Shown: positions 1 to 12,900 of the stretch, piece after piece
Layout of the letters: every line of letters begins with the position of its first letter
Position numbering within the stretch: the stretch's first letter is position 1
From: Tetradesmus obliquus
Taxonomy: Eukaryota > Chlorophyta > Chlorophyceae > Sphaeropleales > Scenedesmaceae
Direction: 5' to 3'
Length of the DNA: 64,000 bases
Assembly (NCBI GenBank): GCA_030272155.1
Contig: CP126194.1
Span: forward strand, 496,001-560,000
Program-made: the position numbers and the translations under genes
The notes under the pieces: model-generated
The model's database searches: none
Seen by the model: only the letters and a program-made list of their open reading frames with translations
Told to the model about the DNA's origin: nothing

Positions 1-130
1 ACATGCCATAACACACTAATGGCAGCAGCCACAGGCCAGTGACGTTGCTGTCAAGTCTGCCATACCAGCATGCTGTGCGCCAGCAGCTGGCAGCGGCGCT
101 GCTGTCTTGGGTGACGTGTCACCTGCTCAC

Positions 131-396
131 GGGGCAGCAGACGCACCTGCGAACCGATCATGAGACCTGGCAGCTGCTCGACATCAACAGATGCCTCTTC
201 ACCCTGCATCACGCACAGGTATGGCCCACTGTTGTCTGGGACTGTGCTGGTGCTGCTGCTGCCCTCCAGCTGCTGTAGGAAGCTAGACGTGGCCTGCTGT
301 ATGCATGCAAGCCCAAGAACCTCCGTAAGCCTGATATCGGACAATGGTTCACCGTTTACGTACAGCATGGCGCTCAAAACGTATGTGAGCGGAGAG
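131..396 (-). CDS. Partial gene: one probable coding exon, unknown function
   Basis: Exon-like stretch read on the minus strand. It is open from a possible acceptor (TTGTGTAG, AG at 398-397) to a good donor GTGAGC at 130-126. If translation starts inside it, the first ATG is at 368-366 and begins MLYVNGEPLSDIRLTEV. The protein is not low-complexity, unlike most spurious frames here, and contains a short Ser/Thr run. No family was recognised. The next exon would lie to the left of the window. It could be an internal exon or a first exon; the sequence does not decide. I am only moderately sure it is coding. Confidence 0.35.
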
Positions 397-404
397 CTAC
401 ACAA

Positions 405-1631
405 GACAGCAGCACAGTTGCTTGGTCGAAAGGGCTGGCCGTGTGAAGCAGCTGCTTAGCGACTAAAAATGCACTCGTTGCTAAGGGTGTAAGGTAGTTG
501 CTGGACCTGTACGAGAAATTCATCCGAATTCACGGGTCGATGAGGTCTACTATGTGCCAAGGTTTTACTTCCCGCCAGCCCAGCATGGCCAGGCCCGTGA
601 TCGCCTATAGCTGATCACAAGATGCTGCACAAGGGTCAGGCCAGCATATTAAAAGTTGCCGATTGCATTCATTTCAAGCATAAGCAAGCATAAGCAAGCA
701 TAAGCAAGCATGTCAGGTGGCAGGTGACACTGAATGACTGTTACAGCCAACACGAGTAGTGCAATATCTCAGCCGCGACTACCATGATCGTGCTGCAGGC
801 AGTGCCTGTAGTACAGCCATGTGATGAGCACCACCGGACAGCATCTGCTGTTGCTCTTCACCCTAACCATCCGACAACCAAAACCACGACCCACGGGACC
901 AAATTGTTAAGCCACAAAGCCAGCGCCAGCGCCGCCAAACGTCATCCCCACTTCCCCTCCACACACGCACACACGCTGACAAGGCGGCACAGGCACATGT
1001 GGTGGCATGCATGCAGGGCGCACCCTTTAGAGGCACATGGCACTCTTGGGCACTGCTGCACAAATGATGCACAACTGCCACCACACCCGCCACACACTTG
1101 CCCACACAGTTTTCGCACAATGGTTCAGCAACACTAACAATCACAGTGCTGGGACGCCTGCCTGCAAAGGACACCAAGCAGCGTCCCCACACAGACCCGC
1201 ACACACTGCACATACTCAAGCTGCTGCTGCATGCTGAAGCAGGCATGGTCACCAAGCATGCACAGCAGCCAGGCAACGCAGGCACATAAGTTGCCTTCTG
1301 CTGTTGCTGTTGCCTGGTCTTCATTCTCACAGCGCAGCTCCTGAAAACACCTCCTGAACAACACGACATGCACAAAGAGCTACTCATATATACGCATTCT
1401 CACACTCCTGCCACCTGTACTACACGCATGGCAATGCCACATTCAGCACACACTGCCTGAAAGCAACTGGCACTGTGCCCGCAAAGCATCAGCCATCACG
1501 CAGCAGCAGCTGCTGCTGCCGGCCCACCATCTGCCTCGCGCAGCACAATCTGCTGCTGCTGCTGGTGTGCTGCCAGTGAGCTGTTGCCAGCTGCTGTGCT
1601 GGTAGCCTGTGCAGCTTCGAAGACAAGCTGT
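405..1631. other. Intergenic / 3' flank of phosphate carrier, no gene seen
   Basis: CA- and CAG-rich sequence between the partial left gene and the stop codon of the phosphate carrier. A short triple direct repeat (gcataagcaa units) sits near 678-710. Open frames here have repetitive, Cys/His/Gln-rich composition and no splice-phase partners. Confidence 0.5.
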
Positions 1632-4600
1632 TTACTTGGCGGGTGTGGGCACCTTGGCGCCTGTGGTGGGCAGGCCTGCAGCCACCTTGAAGGAGTCGTA
1701 GATGCCCCACTGCAGAAGAAAGCAGAAACAGCAGGCAGGCAGAACACAGCAAACAGAGCAGCAACTGTCAGTAGACGTAGCAGCAAGGAGTCCGGCATGC
1801 ATGCAAGTGAGTGGGTGGGAAGGCGAGCCTGGCTGGGTGGGCGCATGGGCGCACAGGCTGGCATGTCAAAGTGTGAAGAGAAACCCCACACACAGCATCA
1901 AGCCATACCCTCACGCATGCCAAGGCTGTGGCTGCTGAAAGCACGCATTCGTTTGTGCTGGTTTGCTGCATTGGGCTGCACAGTTGCACGACTGGGAGCA
2001 CAGCGTGTGCGAGTACGACACTGCTGCTACTGCTGCAAACCCCCCGGCCAAGCAGACAATGTTTGCTGAGGCGAGCAGTGTGTCCCACACCTCGGACACA
2101 CTGCCGCAACCCTAAGGCACAACAGTGGCCCGTGCTACTGCCGTGCACTCCTCGCCGCACCTGCAGGCCTGTGAGCATGCCGATCATGATGATGGGCAGG
2201 CCCACACCTCTACACACCACAACCAGCCTTCTGTTCAAATCCACTACACTCCATATCATGCCTCAAGCACACCACAATGCAAACAAACGCAATCGGTCCC
2301 TTGCCGCACCTGCAGGCCAGTGAGTGTGCCGATCATGATGATACGCAGGCCCACAAATCTAGACACTACAAGCAACCTATAATATAGCGCAATACAATCC
2401 ACACCACACCGCCGCACCTGCAGGCCTGTGAGTGTGCCGATCATGATGATGCGCAGGCCCAGGCCGCGCGTGAACAGCGCGTACCAGCCCATCTGCTTGA
2501 TGATGTCGCCCGCGGTGGAGCCCTTCTGCGCGTTCAGCTTTGACACCAAGTTGTCTGCCGGGTGGGACACCACGGCACAGAACACGCCCGCGATGTAGCC
2601 GGCAGCAAAGGACACGGTCAGCTGCTCGGCCTTGCTGCACTCCTCGCGCGGCTTGGGCACTGCGTACTTGTACAGCAGCTGCACCACGTTCTCAAACGCG
2701 CCTGCGAGGGGCGGAAGAAGCAGCAGACGAGGGTGGTGTGAGGCGCGATGGTGTCAGACAGGGAACGGAGAATCCGGGGCACGTGTGTGGTTGTGATGGC
2801 ATGGCAGTGTGCAGGCATGGCTGCAAGAGCTTTGGGTGTGCGTGCGAAGATACGCAATGACGCAGGAGCCGTGGAACGCCGATTATTTGCTTGACATGCT
2901 GCCACATGCCGCAACAAGCAACAACATATAAAGCATGCGCGTCTGCAGGCCAGCCAGGTCTGCTGCTCACCGAACTTCATCATGGTGTAGGGGATCTGGC
3001 GACCCCACAGCGGCACCAGCGACTTGAACAGGCTGCGGCAGCAGCAGCAGCAGCAGGAATATGTCAGGCGAGTCGCCACGCAAAGCACACTTGACGCACT
3101 GTTCCGTGCCAGGCACTGCAAACACTTGGCATCAAAGATCTGTTGCAGTGCCAGCCGCAACACACATGATGCTGCTGCTGCCACACCCCGCCGCACCGTT
3201 CACAAACTACTGCCATGCACTGCTGCAGCAGCCACAGCAGAGGCCCATCCCGGCCTGTGCCATGCGCCCAGCTTAACATGCAGCAAAGCCAGCATCAGGC
3301 TGCTGCTGAGTGTGCACTCGTGTCACTGACATACATCTGCGTGTTGAAGTCTGTTGGTAACGTTCAGTGCTAGCATCATACTCACACGCCGGCTCCCTCC
3401 TGCTGGATGAGCTTAGGCATGCCATCACTGAGGCCTTTGGCAAAGCCTGGCCGAGTCTGCACAGCAACCTGCAGCAGCAGCAGCAGGACACGGTGCAGCA
3501 GGCAGGCAACCGCATTCATCACCCCAAACAACCGTAAATGGGGTTCCCATGCACAGTTGCTGCGTCCCATGCACCAACTGTGCGGTTCAAGTGGCCTGCC
3601 ACCTCCTGTGATTGTTGATCAGTGAGTGTTGCCCAGTTTGCACGAGTGTAGTTCTGGTCCTACAACTGAATGTGCAGTCTGGTTCACAATGTGGGAGACC
3701 ACACGTGTTGCTAGCCTGTAGCGTTACAAAGGCAATGGTAGAATGTGCCACCCCATCCCAATGCAGCCACTCACTTTGGAGTGAGTCGCTGCATCTAGTT
3801 GAGCGGCACTTTCTACCAGTGTCTGCGCAACGTCACAGACTGGCACAACGTGTGGTCGTGCTGCCCACTATATATGAATGCTGACACCTGCGTGGCCCAT
3901 CTGCACCAGATCCCCAATGACCAGAAAACCCTAAAAAGGAACCTCGTCCACTGGACACTGGGCTTGTGGCTGCATGCGACGAGTGTGCCCAGTCGTGTGC
4001 TGCAAGCCATGCCCCAGGCCGCCCCTTTGGCTCCAGCAGTTCGTCTTCCACCCACGTCTCTTGCCTCCTGTTCGCATCACCTGTCACCTGCCAAAATGCC
4101 AACCACAGCACTGACGCCACGCATGCACCGCGTCGCTGCCCAACTCAACAATCACCCAGAGCACTGATGCTTACCAACATACACATGCATCCAGAGCAAC
4201 CGCCCGTGCCCTGCTGCTCTGATGCCTATCCCTTTGCTGCACTGCACGCCACACCACACATCCCAACGCACCGCCACAAGCAGCGCCGCACCTTGACTGC
4301 TTCGAAGGGTGACAGCGCCATGTCAGCAACATGCATGTGCATCCTCACACATTTGATTACGCCCTCCATGCACTGCTGCCCCTGGTGTCACTTTGCCACA
4401 CGCTGCGCCGCACCTTGACTGCCTCAAAGGGTGACAGCGCCATGTCAGCGAAGAACTCAGCGGAGGCGGAGCCGGCCAGGAAGATGAGCGTCTGGTACTT
4501 GGCCACCAGCTCCTCACCAGCCATGTCAGCGTACGTCCTGCAGCACAACACCACACACGGCACACAGAGCAGCGGCATGACGACTGTCAGTACACCTGAC

Positions 4601-6214
4601 AGCGGATGCAGCGTTCTCTGGTACCTGGCCACCATTTCCTCACCAGCCATGTCAGCATATGTCCTGGCAGTGAGTCACACAGGAGCAGCAGCAGCAGCGT
4701 GAGTACTTGGCACATAATTTCTTGCCTGACGCGTCGACACGCTGCTGGCTGCTGCATAGATGGGCAACTGCCGTTCCCTCAAGCCTGTGCATGCACTGAA
4801 TGCCCCCAACCGCAACCACGTAGCAGTCATCAGTAGCAGCAGCAGCAGCGGCGGCGCCTTGATTTCTAAAGTACTCGCGCAGCCGTGACCCTGTGCGCCT
4901 TTCAGCATCAGCCTGTGCCGATCTGCTTGAAGCGACCCCTTGAAGTACTTGTGCAGCCCGAACCCCATGCATACCACTTGCATGCAACCACAAACACAAC
5001 ATCAGCAGCAGCAGCGCCTCACTTCTTGAAGTACTCGTACAGCCCGAACTTGAACGCGCCCTGTGCGGAGTAGCCCATGAGCGTGGGCAGCCACCCCCTG
5101 AAGAGCCCCGCGGGGCCCTGCTCCTTGAGCAGGATGGAGAAGCCGCTGCTGATGCCCTTGTACTTGGCGGGGTCGGTCTGGATGTTGCACTTGACCACGT
5201 CTGCAGCGCAGCAGGGGTGCAACAGGGCAAAGAGTATGAGGAGACAGTGGTCAGATGCAAAGAGCATGCACAGACTGTACTTGGCGGGGTCGGTCTGGAT
5301 GTTGCACTTGGCCACGTCTGCAGGAGGGCGAGGCAGCAATAAAACAGTTACAAACAGCCTTGTAAAAGTGCGGTTGAATAGGCAGTGAGACCAAGTAATT
5401 GCGGGGTTGGTCTGGATGTTGCACATAATCACGTTTGCAGGAGGGTGAGGCAGCAAGAGATGCGGCAAAGGGCATGCGGCAGCCAGGCAGTAAGCGATGC
5501 AGCAAAGGGGGTTAGAAAGGTGTGCCAGGGTGGAACACAGGGAAAATAATGTTAAGACCGACAGTAAACAACATACAATTGTGCTGCAGTCTGGATGTTA
5601 TGAACATGGTGATGGCGTGGTGGTAGCGTGGACAGCATTGCATGCAGGTTGCTGTCCCAGCCAGCCTGGCTACACATGTGTGACACAAATTAATATCAGA
5701 CAGCAGTGCGCTGCACAAAGCAGCGCATGTAGCTTCGATAAGAAAGAATGCAGACGACTGAAGCACAGACATGTGGTGCGGCAAGGCCAGGACTACACAG
5801 GAGCAGCTGATTCTCCTGCGCTGACAACTGCCACCATCCTGTTACACCAAGAGCTGATCTAGGCAGCTGCATGCGATCTGCGCCCGATCACGTGCATGTT
5901 GACAGCGTAAGACACCAGTAATGCTTACCCAGGGGCGTCACAGCTGTGTGCGTTGCTCCGCATGAGACGATTCCGCCCAGTGCGCAAGTCATGTAGTACT
6001 CTTGGCTGTACATCTTGATGCCGCCCTCTGCTGGCGCTGCAGGGACCACCTTGCTGCTGTTGTTGCCTCCCATGAGTGCTGCCACGGCGTGCTTGACGCT
6101 GGGGTTGCTGGTTGCATCTTCCTGGCGTTGGTTGCCAGCGTTCATGGAGCGCACAGCGCAACCGAAGGGTGAAGCGGCGCCAAAAAGGCCAGATATCTGA
6201 GGAAACGGAGCCAT
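1632..6214 (-). CDS. Mitochondrial phosphate carrier (SLC25A3/PHT3 type)
   Basis: Imports inorganic phosphate with H+ across the mitochondrial inner membrane for ATP synthesis. Seven exons (minus): 6214-5929, 5200-5023, 4537-4414, 3468-3386, 3032-2971, 2701-2418, 1709-1632. The joined frame is 1095 nt, 364 aa, all phases compatible. The three carrier signatures are visible: TPLDVVKCNIQ at the exon 1/2 joint, SPFEAVKVAVQ at the exon 3/4 joint, and HPADNLVSKLN in exon 6. The family hallmarks LVPLWGRQIPYTMMKF and IGTLTGLQ-WGIYDSFKV are present, the latter split between exons 6 and 7. About 70 N-terminal residues before the first repeat resemble a mitochondrial presequence. Start: the ATG opening MAPFPQISGLFG. 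The gene is divergent from the Der GTPase. Nearly every intron holds decayed copies of adjacent exon ends. Confidence 0.93.
2154..2352 (-). repeat. Splice-junction echoes: phosphate carrier exon 6 donor (2 copies)
   Basis: Two copies (2154-2203 and 2304-2352) of the last ~45 nt of exon 6 plus its donor (real copy 2412-2462) lie downstream in intron 6. They would read IIMIGMLTGLQ and IIMIGTLTGLQ and each is followed by GTGCGG. The real exon continues to TGG GGC at 1709, so these copies are intronic. Confidence 0.85.
4286..4334 (-). repeat. Splice-junction echo: exon 3 donor copy
   Basis: Copy of the exon 3 end (gacagcgccatgtcag... to gactgcttcgaagg and AAG|GTGCGG) lying downstream of the true donor at 4413. 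It differs by a few substitutions. Confidence 0.75.
4617..4675 (-). repeat. Splice-junction echo: exon 3 acceptor copy
   Basis: Upstream copy of the exon 3 start (true acceptor 4539-4538). It begins after GCCAG and reads TYADMAGEEMVARYQ before decaying, so it is a partial exon copy inside intron 2. Confidence 0.8.
4861..4970 (-). repeat. Splice-junction echoes: exon 2 donor copies (2)
   Basis: Copies at about 4931-4970 and 4861-4890 of the 3' end of exon 2 (true end 5023, encoding GLYEYFKK). They retain the TTCAAG-like core with substitutions and lie downstream of the real donor. Confidence 0.65.
5273..5445 (-). repeat. Splice-junction echoes: exon 2 acceptor copies (2)
   Basis: Copies at 5273-5325 and about 5395-5445 of the intron-1 end plus exon 2 start (true acceptor at 5202-5201). 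They read DVAKCNIQTDPAKY and NVIMCNIQTNPA, each preceded by CTGCAG or TTGCAA-type sequence. They lie upstream of the real exon. Confidence 0.8.
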
Positions 6215-6636
6215 GGCGCGATCACGTAGCAGCGGGCACTCCGTTGCTCGGGAGCTGAAGGGAGGGCGGGCGCGAGATCGGCTTGCAGAAGTGCAACACG
6301 CCACCTCAGCAGCGGTTCTTGAGCACACACTCGACTTAGCTGTCGTTACTGCCGGCGACCTGGGCCTAGATAGCTGCTGGGTTGTTATCTTTACCAAAGC
6401 TGACAGAGCTGACACCCGAAAAGTTTAGTCATCCGCCATGTGAGCGCGCAAACCGCGAACAAAATGATGTTTGTGTTAGTAATGCATTAGCCTGTCATGA
6501 CGCTTGCCGCCGTCATCAGCCAGATCAAAAGCCCCAGTCGCGTCCGGCCTGTCTTCAGCGCTTTTGTCAGAAGTTATAGAAAGGTTTCACGTTTAGAAGA
6601 CTTACCGGACTCGTACCTGCTACCTACGGTGTGTGC
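6215..6636. promoter_or_regulatory. Divergent promoter region, phosphate carrier / Der GTPase
   Basis: About 420 bp between the two divergent start codons, with little low-complexity sequence. No convincing core element was identified. It is called only from gene geometry. Confidence 0.4.
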
Positions 6637-8958
6637 ATGTCGGTGACCATTCGGTTGACCGGGCGGGCAGCAGTAGCAGCAGCAGCAGCAGCAGCCCTAG
6701 CAGTCAGACCTCGCTTGCGGAGTTGTCCACTGTGGTGACTCTGGTGCTGTGACAGGTGGCCATTGTTGGAAGACCCAATGTAGGCAAATCTGCGCTGTTC
6801 AATCGGCTGGTCAGGAAGCGCGATGCACTGGTGAGCAGCAGGCAGGCCACAGCGCCTGCAGGCACTCGCCACATCGCGGCAAGTTACCTGTACGCTGCCT
6901 GCAACCTTCGTGTTAGGCATGCTAGCCCAGCTTCTGCAGCAGCTGTGCATGTGCTGCAGTGCAAACTGATAATCTGACATGTAGTTGACGTCTCTGCGTC
7001 ACCCACAATGCTTGCTTGCGCGCACAACAAGCACAACCATTGCAAACGCCTCACACACAGCAGCAGAACTCATGCTGCGTCAACAAACAATCTATTCCTG
7101 CAGGTGTTTGACACGCCGGGCGGTCATGTCACGCGTGACTACCGTGAGGGCCTGGGCCAGCTGGCTGACCTGTCCTTCAGGCTGCTGGACACCTCGGGGC
7201 TGGAGCCGACAGCACACCCCACCAGCCTGCAGGTGGGGTGCGGCTGTGGAATTGGATTGTTGTCAATCAGTGCTGTGTGATGGGAGCTGGCTCAGCAGCA
7301 GCAGCTGGGGTGGTGTGGTTGTGTGGCAGGCAGGCATTGCAAACAGGCGGAAATGGTGCCACCATTTCAGCAGTGCTTAGGACGCAAGCAGGCGAGCGCA
7401 CAGCCTGCACGTGACGAATGAAATAGCACACGGTTGGACATTTCGGGGCTGCAGCCGACAGCGCACCCCACCAGCCTGCAGGTGGGGCTGAGTGCTAGGT
7501 GTCTAGACAGCTTGGTGAATGCGTGCCTGATGTTGGTGGTTTGGTGGTTAGCAGCAGCTGCGTTTGTGGGGTTGTGCGACAGGCAGTGCTGAACACCTCG
7601 GGCCTGCAGCCGGGCGCACACCTCACCAGCCTGCAGGTGGGGCTGGGCTGTGTGGATGGGCCTCTGGTTTCCATTGCGATGTGTTTGATGTCGAGTGAGT
7701 GCTGGCACAGCAGCAGCAGCAGCAATGGGGCTGGGCCGTGTGGATCGGCTGCTGTTGTCCAGCCCAGCTTTGGTGCTATGTATGCTGTGCTGGCGCAGCA
7801 GCAGTTGCGCTGGTGTGGCTGTGTGGCAGGGGATGTGGCAGGGTGGCGCTTGGTGCGGTGGAGCAGGCAGGCCGGCAGGCCGGCACACAGTCAGCCCGCA
7901 TGTGGCAAGAGCGCAGCACATGGTGCAGTGCGTGATTGCTCTCAGAGAGTGCGACACAGCAACTGCAGCAGATGCTTGGAGTGTATGGGAGGTTACAGTG
8001 CATCCGTGCAAGTGCTTGTGGTACAACGTCTGCAGCAAACATGCTGCTCAGTTGGCTCAATGAAAAGCATGTCATCCTAATACCCGCACGATAACACCAC
8101 CCTGCTGCTCTGCTGCTCTGCTGCTCTGCTTCTCTGCTGCTCTGCTGCTCTGCTGCTGTGCACTGCCTGCTCATCAGGGCCGTGCAGCAGCGCTGACTCG
8201 AGGCGTGCTGCAGCACAGCCATGGAGTGCTGATGCTGCTGGATGCAAGGTATGCGCCCGGCTGCAGGCCGCAGCCAACACAGCAGCAGCTGCCTCAACCT
8301 AGCTGCAGGTTGTATGGTTTGTATCTCTTGTCACAACCTGCTGGGAATCGTTTTGAACAACACTGCAACCGTGCTCGAGTGTGCTGGGCCTTGCAAGGCC
8401 ACCAGCACAGCCTGTGTGCGATCCCATGCAATACACTAGCGTGATGACAGCAAACCTCACAGCCGCCACTGCCCTGCCGCTGCTGCCGCTGCTGCTGCTG
8501 CTGCTGCTGCTCCCCTGGCTGCCTGCCTCCCCATCAGGCAGGGCCTGGTGCCGTCTGACGAGGAGCTGCTGGGCTGGCTGCGGCGGCACTGCAGGGCGCC
8601 GCTGCTGCTGCTGGCCAACAAGGCAGACACGGCAGCAGGACGCAACAGTGAGCCACCTACTGTGATTCACAGTGCTGAGCTAGTTGCTCTGCACTGCTGC
8701 CTGCTACAGTTCTTCTCCTTGTTGCTGTTTTTAGCATGTGTGTTGCCCAGCATTCTGCCATGCCAAGGTACCCATGTACTCAACAACTGCCCTACATATC
8801 ATAGCTTTGACTTGTCCTGCAGCCACAGTGTAGATGCGTGTCTGTGGCTGAAGCCGTGTGGTGAGTGCTGCTCATGTGTCTCCTGTGCATCCCGTGCTGC
8901 AGACCTGGACCAGCTGCAGGCTGACCTGGCAGGGGTGGGCTGGGAGCCCGCCACACTC

Positions 8959-8996
<38 letters not shown>

Positions 8997-9935
8997 TCTG
9001 TGTGCATGCTGCATGCAGACCTGGACCAGCTGCAGGCTGACCTGGCAGGGGTGGGCTGGGAGCCCGCCACCCCAATCAGCGCCACCAGCGGGGAGGGCAT
9101 GGCCGACCTCTACCAGCTGCTGCAGCCACTGGTGGACGGCGCAGCACAGCAGCAGCAGCAGCAGCAGCAGCAGCATGAAACTGGCCCGCGAAAGAGCAGT
9201 AGCATCAGTAGCAGTAGGCATGTACCGGGTGACTTCCGCTTCTCAGGTCAAGGCCTGCTGCAGCAGCAGGCGAATGAGCAGCAGCATCAGCAGCAGGGGG
9301 TACAGCAGGATAGTGAGCTAGCAGGTGATGCAGCAGTAGCAAGAGACGCAGCGCAGGCGCAGCAGCAGGACGCTGCGGAGCAGGCAGCAGCAGCTGCTGC
9401 TGCAGCAGCAGAGGAGGCAGCAGTCGACCGCCTGGTGCAGCAGCAGCTGGCAGCAGCAGCAGGCTCCGACAGCGACTCAGAAGATGCTGCTGCTGCTGCT
9501 GCCGGTGGTGATGCTCTACAACCAAACTGTAGCAGCAGCAGCGATGTTGAGGAAGCAGCAGAGGAGGATGAGGCTGCTGCTGCTGCTGCTGCTGAAGGGC
9601 CTGCTGCTGCTGCTGCTGCTGCTGGCCCGCTGAGAATGGCCATCTTGGGGCTGCCCAATGCTGGCAAATCCACACTGATGAACACACTGCTGGGCTATGA
9701 GCGCAGCCTCACCGGTGCGGCCTGCTTTTTTCTTGTTGCGTTGATTGCAGCATTAGGTTCAGTGCTGCTCAGCATATGGTTGGTGGAGGCCTCCCGCAGG
9801 CCCTCGCCGCGGTGTGCTTTACCGTGCTTTTAGTGCGCATGCGCTACGGCAGTCTGCGTTTACGCCATGCTACCCACCATAAGCAGCACCAGCCACACTG
9901 TGGGGGCCTCTGCGTGCATTCAACTGCTCTGACGA

Positions 9936-9970
<35 letters not shown>

Positions 9971-12900
9971 AGGGCCTGAGCCCGGCCTCACCCGCGACCC
10001 TACTTCAGGCTGGCTGCAGCACGCAGGGCTCACCCTGCAGCTGGTGGACACTGCAGGCTGGAAGCGGCCTAACGCAGCAGCACCCACACAGTCACCCACA
10101 GCAGCCCCACAAAAAGGACCCCCTGCAGCAGCATCCAGCCAAGACAGCAGCAGAGACAGTGATTTGGATGGTGGTAAGGCGAAGGCAGGGGCGAAAGGGG
10201 GCGTGCCGACGCCCAAGGTGCTGGCGGATGCGTCGCTGCTGCAGGCCAGGCGGGCGCTGAGCGCGGTGCATGTGGCGGTGCTGCTGCTGGACGCGCCGCG
10301 GCTGCTCACCATCGGCCAGGTGCGCTGCTGTGCTGTCCGCACACGTTTTAGCAGAAGGCGCATGAGGTGGTGTGGGGTGGCAAGCGGCAGCACGTGTTAT
10401 GAGGAGGCCCTGTGAACAGGCAGCTTCTCGGCATGGTTAGCAATACCTGGCTGCAATTCAGGCACTGGCAGCAAAAGCGACACCTCCTCTTACGCCCTCT
10501 CACTCTTGCTTTGCTGCTTGCTGGCGCCTGCTGCTGCCTGCTGCTGCCTGGCGCTGTTTTGTTGTTGCCTGCTGCTGCTGCTGCCAGGCCATCACCCGGC
10601 TGGAGCTGCAGCTGGCCGGCCTGGCCCTGCAGCAAGGCAAGGCCCTGGTCATAGGCCTCAACAAGGCAGATGCAGTGCCGGGGGGAGCAGCAGCAGCAGA
10701 GGCGCTGCGAGAGCAGGTGGCTGAGGCGCTGGAGGCTCGCTTCCTGCAGGCTGGGCAGCTGCCTGTGGTGGCGCTGAGTGCGCTGCAGGGGCAGGGCAGT
10801 GAGGCGCTGCTGGAGGCGGTGGCTGACGCGTACAGCAAGTGGAACAAGCGGTGGGTGTTGTGTGCTGTACGGTGCGGTGGTAGGTGTGGGGGTGGCTGCA
10901 GGGGCAGGGCAGTGAGGCGCTGCTGGGGGCCGTGGCTGACGCGTACAGCAAGTGGAACAAGCGGTGCGTTTGGTTTTGGTGCAGTGCTGGGGTTCAATTG
11001 TGTTATGAATGTGCTACTCCATGCAAAGAGGGACCTGGATGATGCAGCATGCAGCTGAACACGTGCGTTTGGCCACACATGATAGGTGGAACAGGAGGGG
11101 GTTGGGGTGCTGTACGGTGCGGCGCTGGGTGTGGGGGGTGATGCAGGGGCAGGGGCAGCTGCTGGAGGCGACGGCTGGCGCATACAGCAAGTGGAACAAG
11201 CGGTGGGTTGGGGCTGGGTTGGATTTGGAGTGCAGTGATGGGGTTTGATTGTGTTTTGATTGTGCCATCCCATGCAAAGAGTGAGCTGGATGATGCAGCA
11301 TGCAGCTGAACACGTGCATTTGGCCCACGCACCAATACTTTGAACAGGAGGTGGGTTTGGTGCTGTGCAATGCGGCGCTGGGTGTGGGGGTTGCTGCAGG
11401 TGCAGGGGCAGGGGCAGCTGCTGGAGGCTGTAGCTGACGCATACAGCAAGTGGAACAAGCGGTGGGTTGGGGCTGGGGTGCGGTGCTGAGGGTGGATTTG
11501 AGTGATGTGACCTCAAGCTGTGCTGGCAAATGTAGGTTGCCTTGTTTGCCACATTGCATACTTGTTGCATCAAAGCACGATGTGTGCTGTATGCCCTGCA
11601 GTGTACCCCCGCCCCTTGCAAGCATCAAGATTAGGCACACAAACACCGCATTTCTGCTCCCCCTGCTGCAGTGTGTCGTCCTACAAGCTGCAAGCCAGCC
11701 TGGCCAAGCACGTGCTGCGCTCCTGTGCCCAATAATGTCGTATCGCTGCCCTTCTTGCAGTGGACGGGCCTGCACTGGTTTACATGTGCGCACAAACACC
11801 ATACACCTTCCTCTGCTCCCCTGCCTGCAGTGTGTCGGCCTACAAGCTGCGCGCCAGCCTGGCCAAGCATGCGCTGCGCTGGCTTTGTTGAAAGCAAACA
11901 CTGCTGCCATGCGTCCCCTCTCCTTCTCCTGCAGTGTGTCTGCTGTCCCAGCAGAGGCAAACCAACACGGTGCTTCTGTCCTCTTTGCCTGCAGTGTATC
12001 TTCCCACAAGCTGCGCGCCAGCCTGGCCAAGCACGCGCTGCGCTCCTGTGTTGCTGATGCAAGCACTGCTGTCATGCCCTCTTGCTCCCCCTCTTCCGCC
12101 CTGCCTGCAGTGTCTCTGCCTACAAGCTGCGCGCCATCCTGGCCAAACATTTCGTCCGGTTTTGTGCCACTGCCAAATGTGTGCTTGCCGTCCCTTCATG
12201 CAGTGTATCTTCCCACAAGCTGCGAGCCAGCCTGGCCAAGCACGTGCTGCGCTTCTACGGCACAGGCGGCACCGCGGGCCTGCTGCAGCGCGTCAAGTGG
12301 GCCACCCAGCTCAAGCCGCGCCCGCCCACCTTTGTGCTGCTGCTGCGCGGGGCCGAGGAGGTGGATGAGGGCGGGCAGCGCTTCCTGGCCAACCTGCTGC
12401 GGCAGAGCGTGGGGCTGCAGGGCGTGCCGCTGCGGCTGTACCTGCGGTGAGTGTGCATGGGGCTGCTGGGTGTGGTGGGGCGGCTGGTGTAGCTGTTGAA
12501 GTGCGGTGTCTGTGCTACCACTATTGGGCATTGTCGCCGTTTCAGGGCTTACAGCGTTCGTGCTACACAAGCGGCTGGTGGTGGTATTCTGCGGTTGCCA
12601 GTTTGATGCTGTGTTACCCCTGTCTTTGTGGGCTGTGCATTTGCTGGCTCGGTATCTGAGGGTGGCCTGTGCACAGCTGCTTTGCAGGGTTATGTGTGCG
12701 TGTAAATTGACAAATTTATGCAGGTGAATGCACAGCTGCGCACCTTAAAGTAATGCTTGGCCAGGAGAGCCTCTGCCATACTCCCGATGCTCCAAGTGGG
12801 CTGCGATGCAGGCAAGTGCTTTGCAAAGCATGTGGCTCACCAACGTATGGCCCCCTGCCTGCGTGTGTGCTGCTGCTGGCAGGTAGCTGAGGATGACTTG

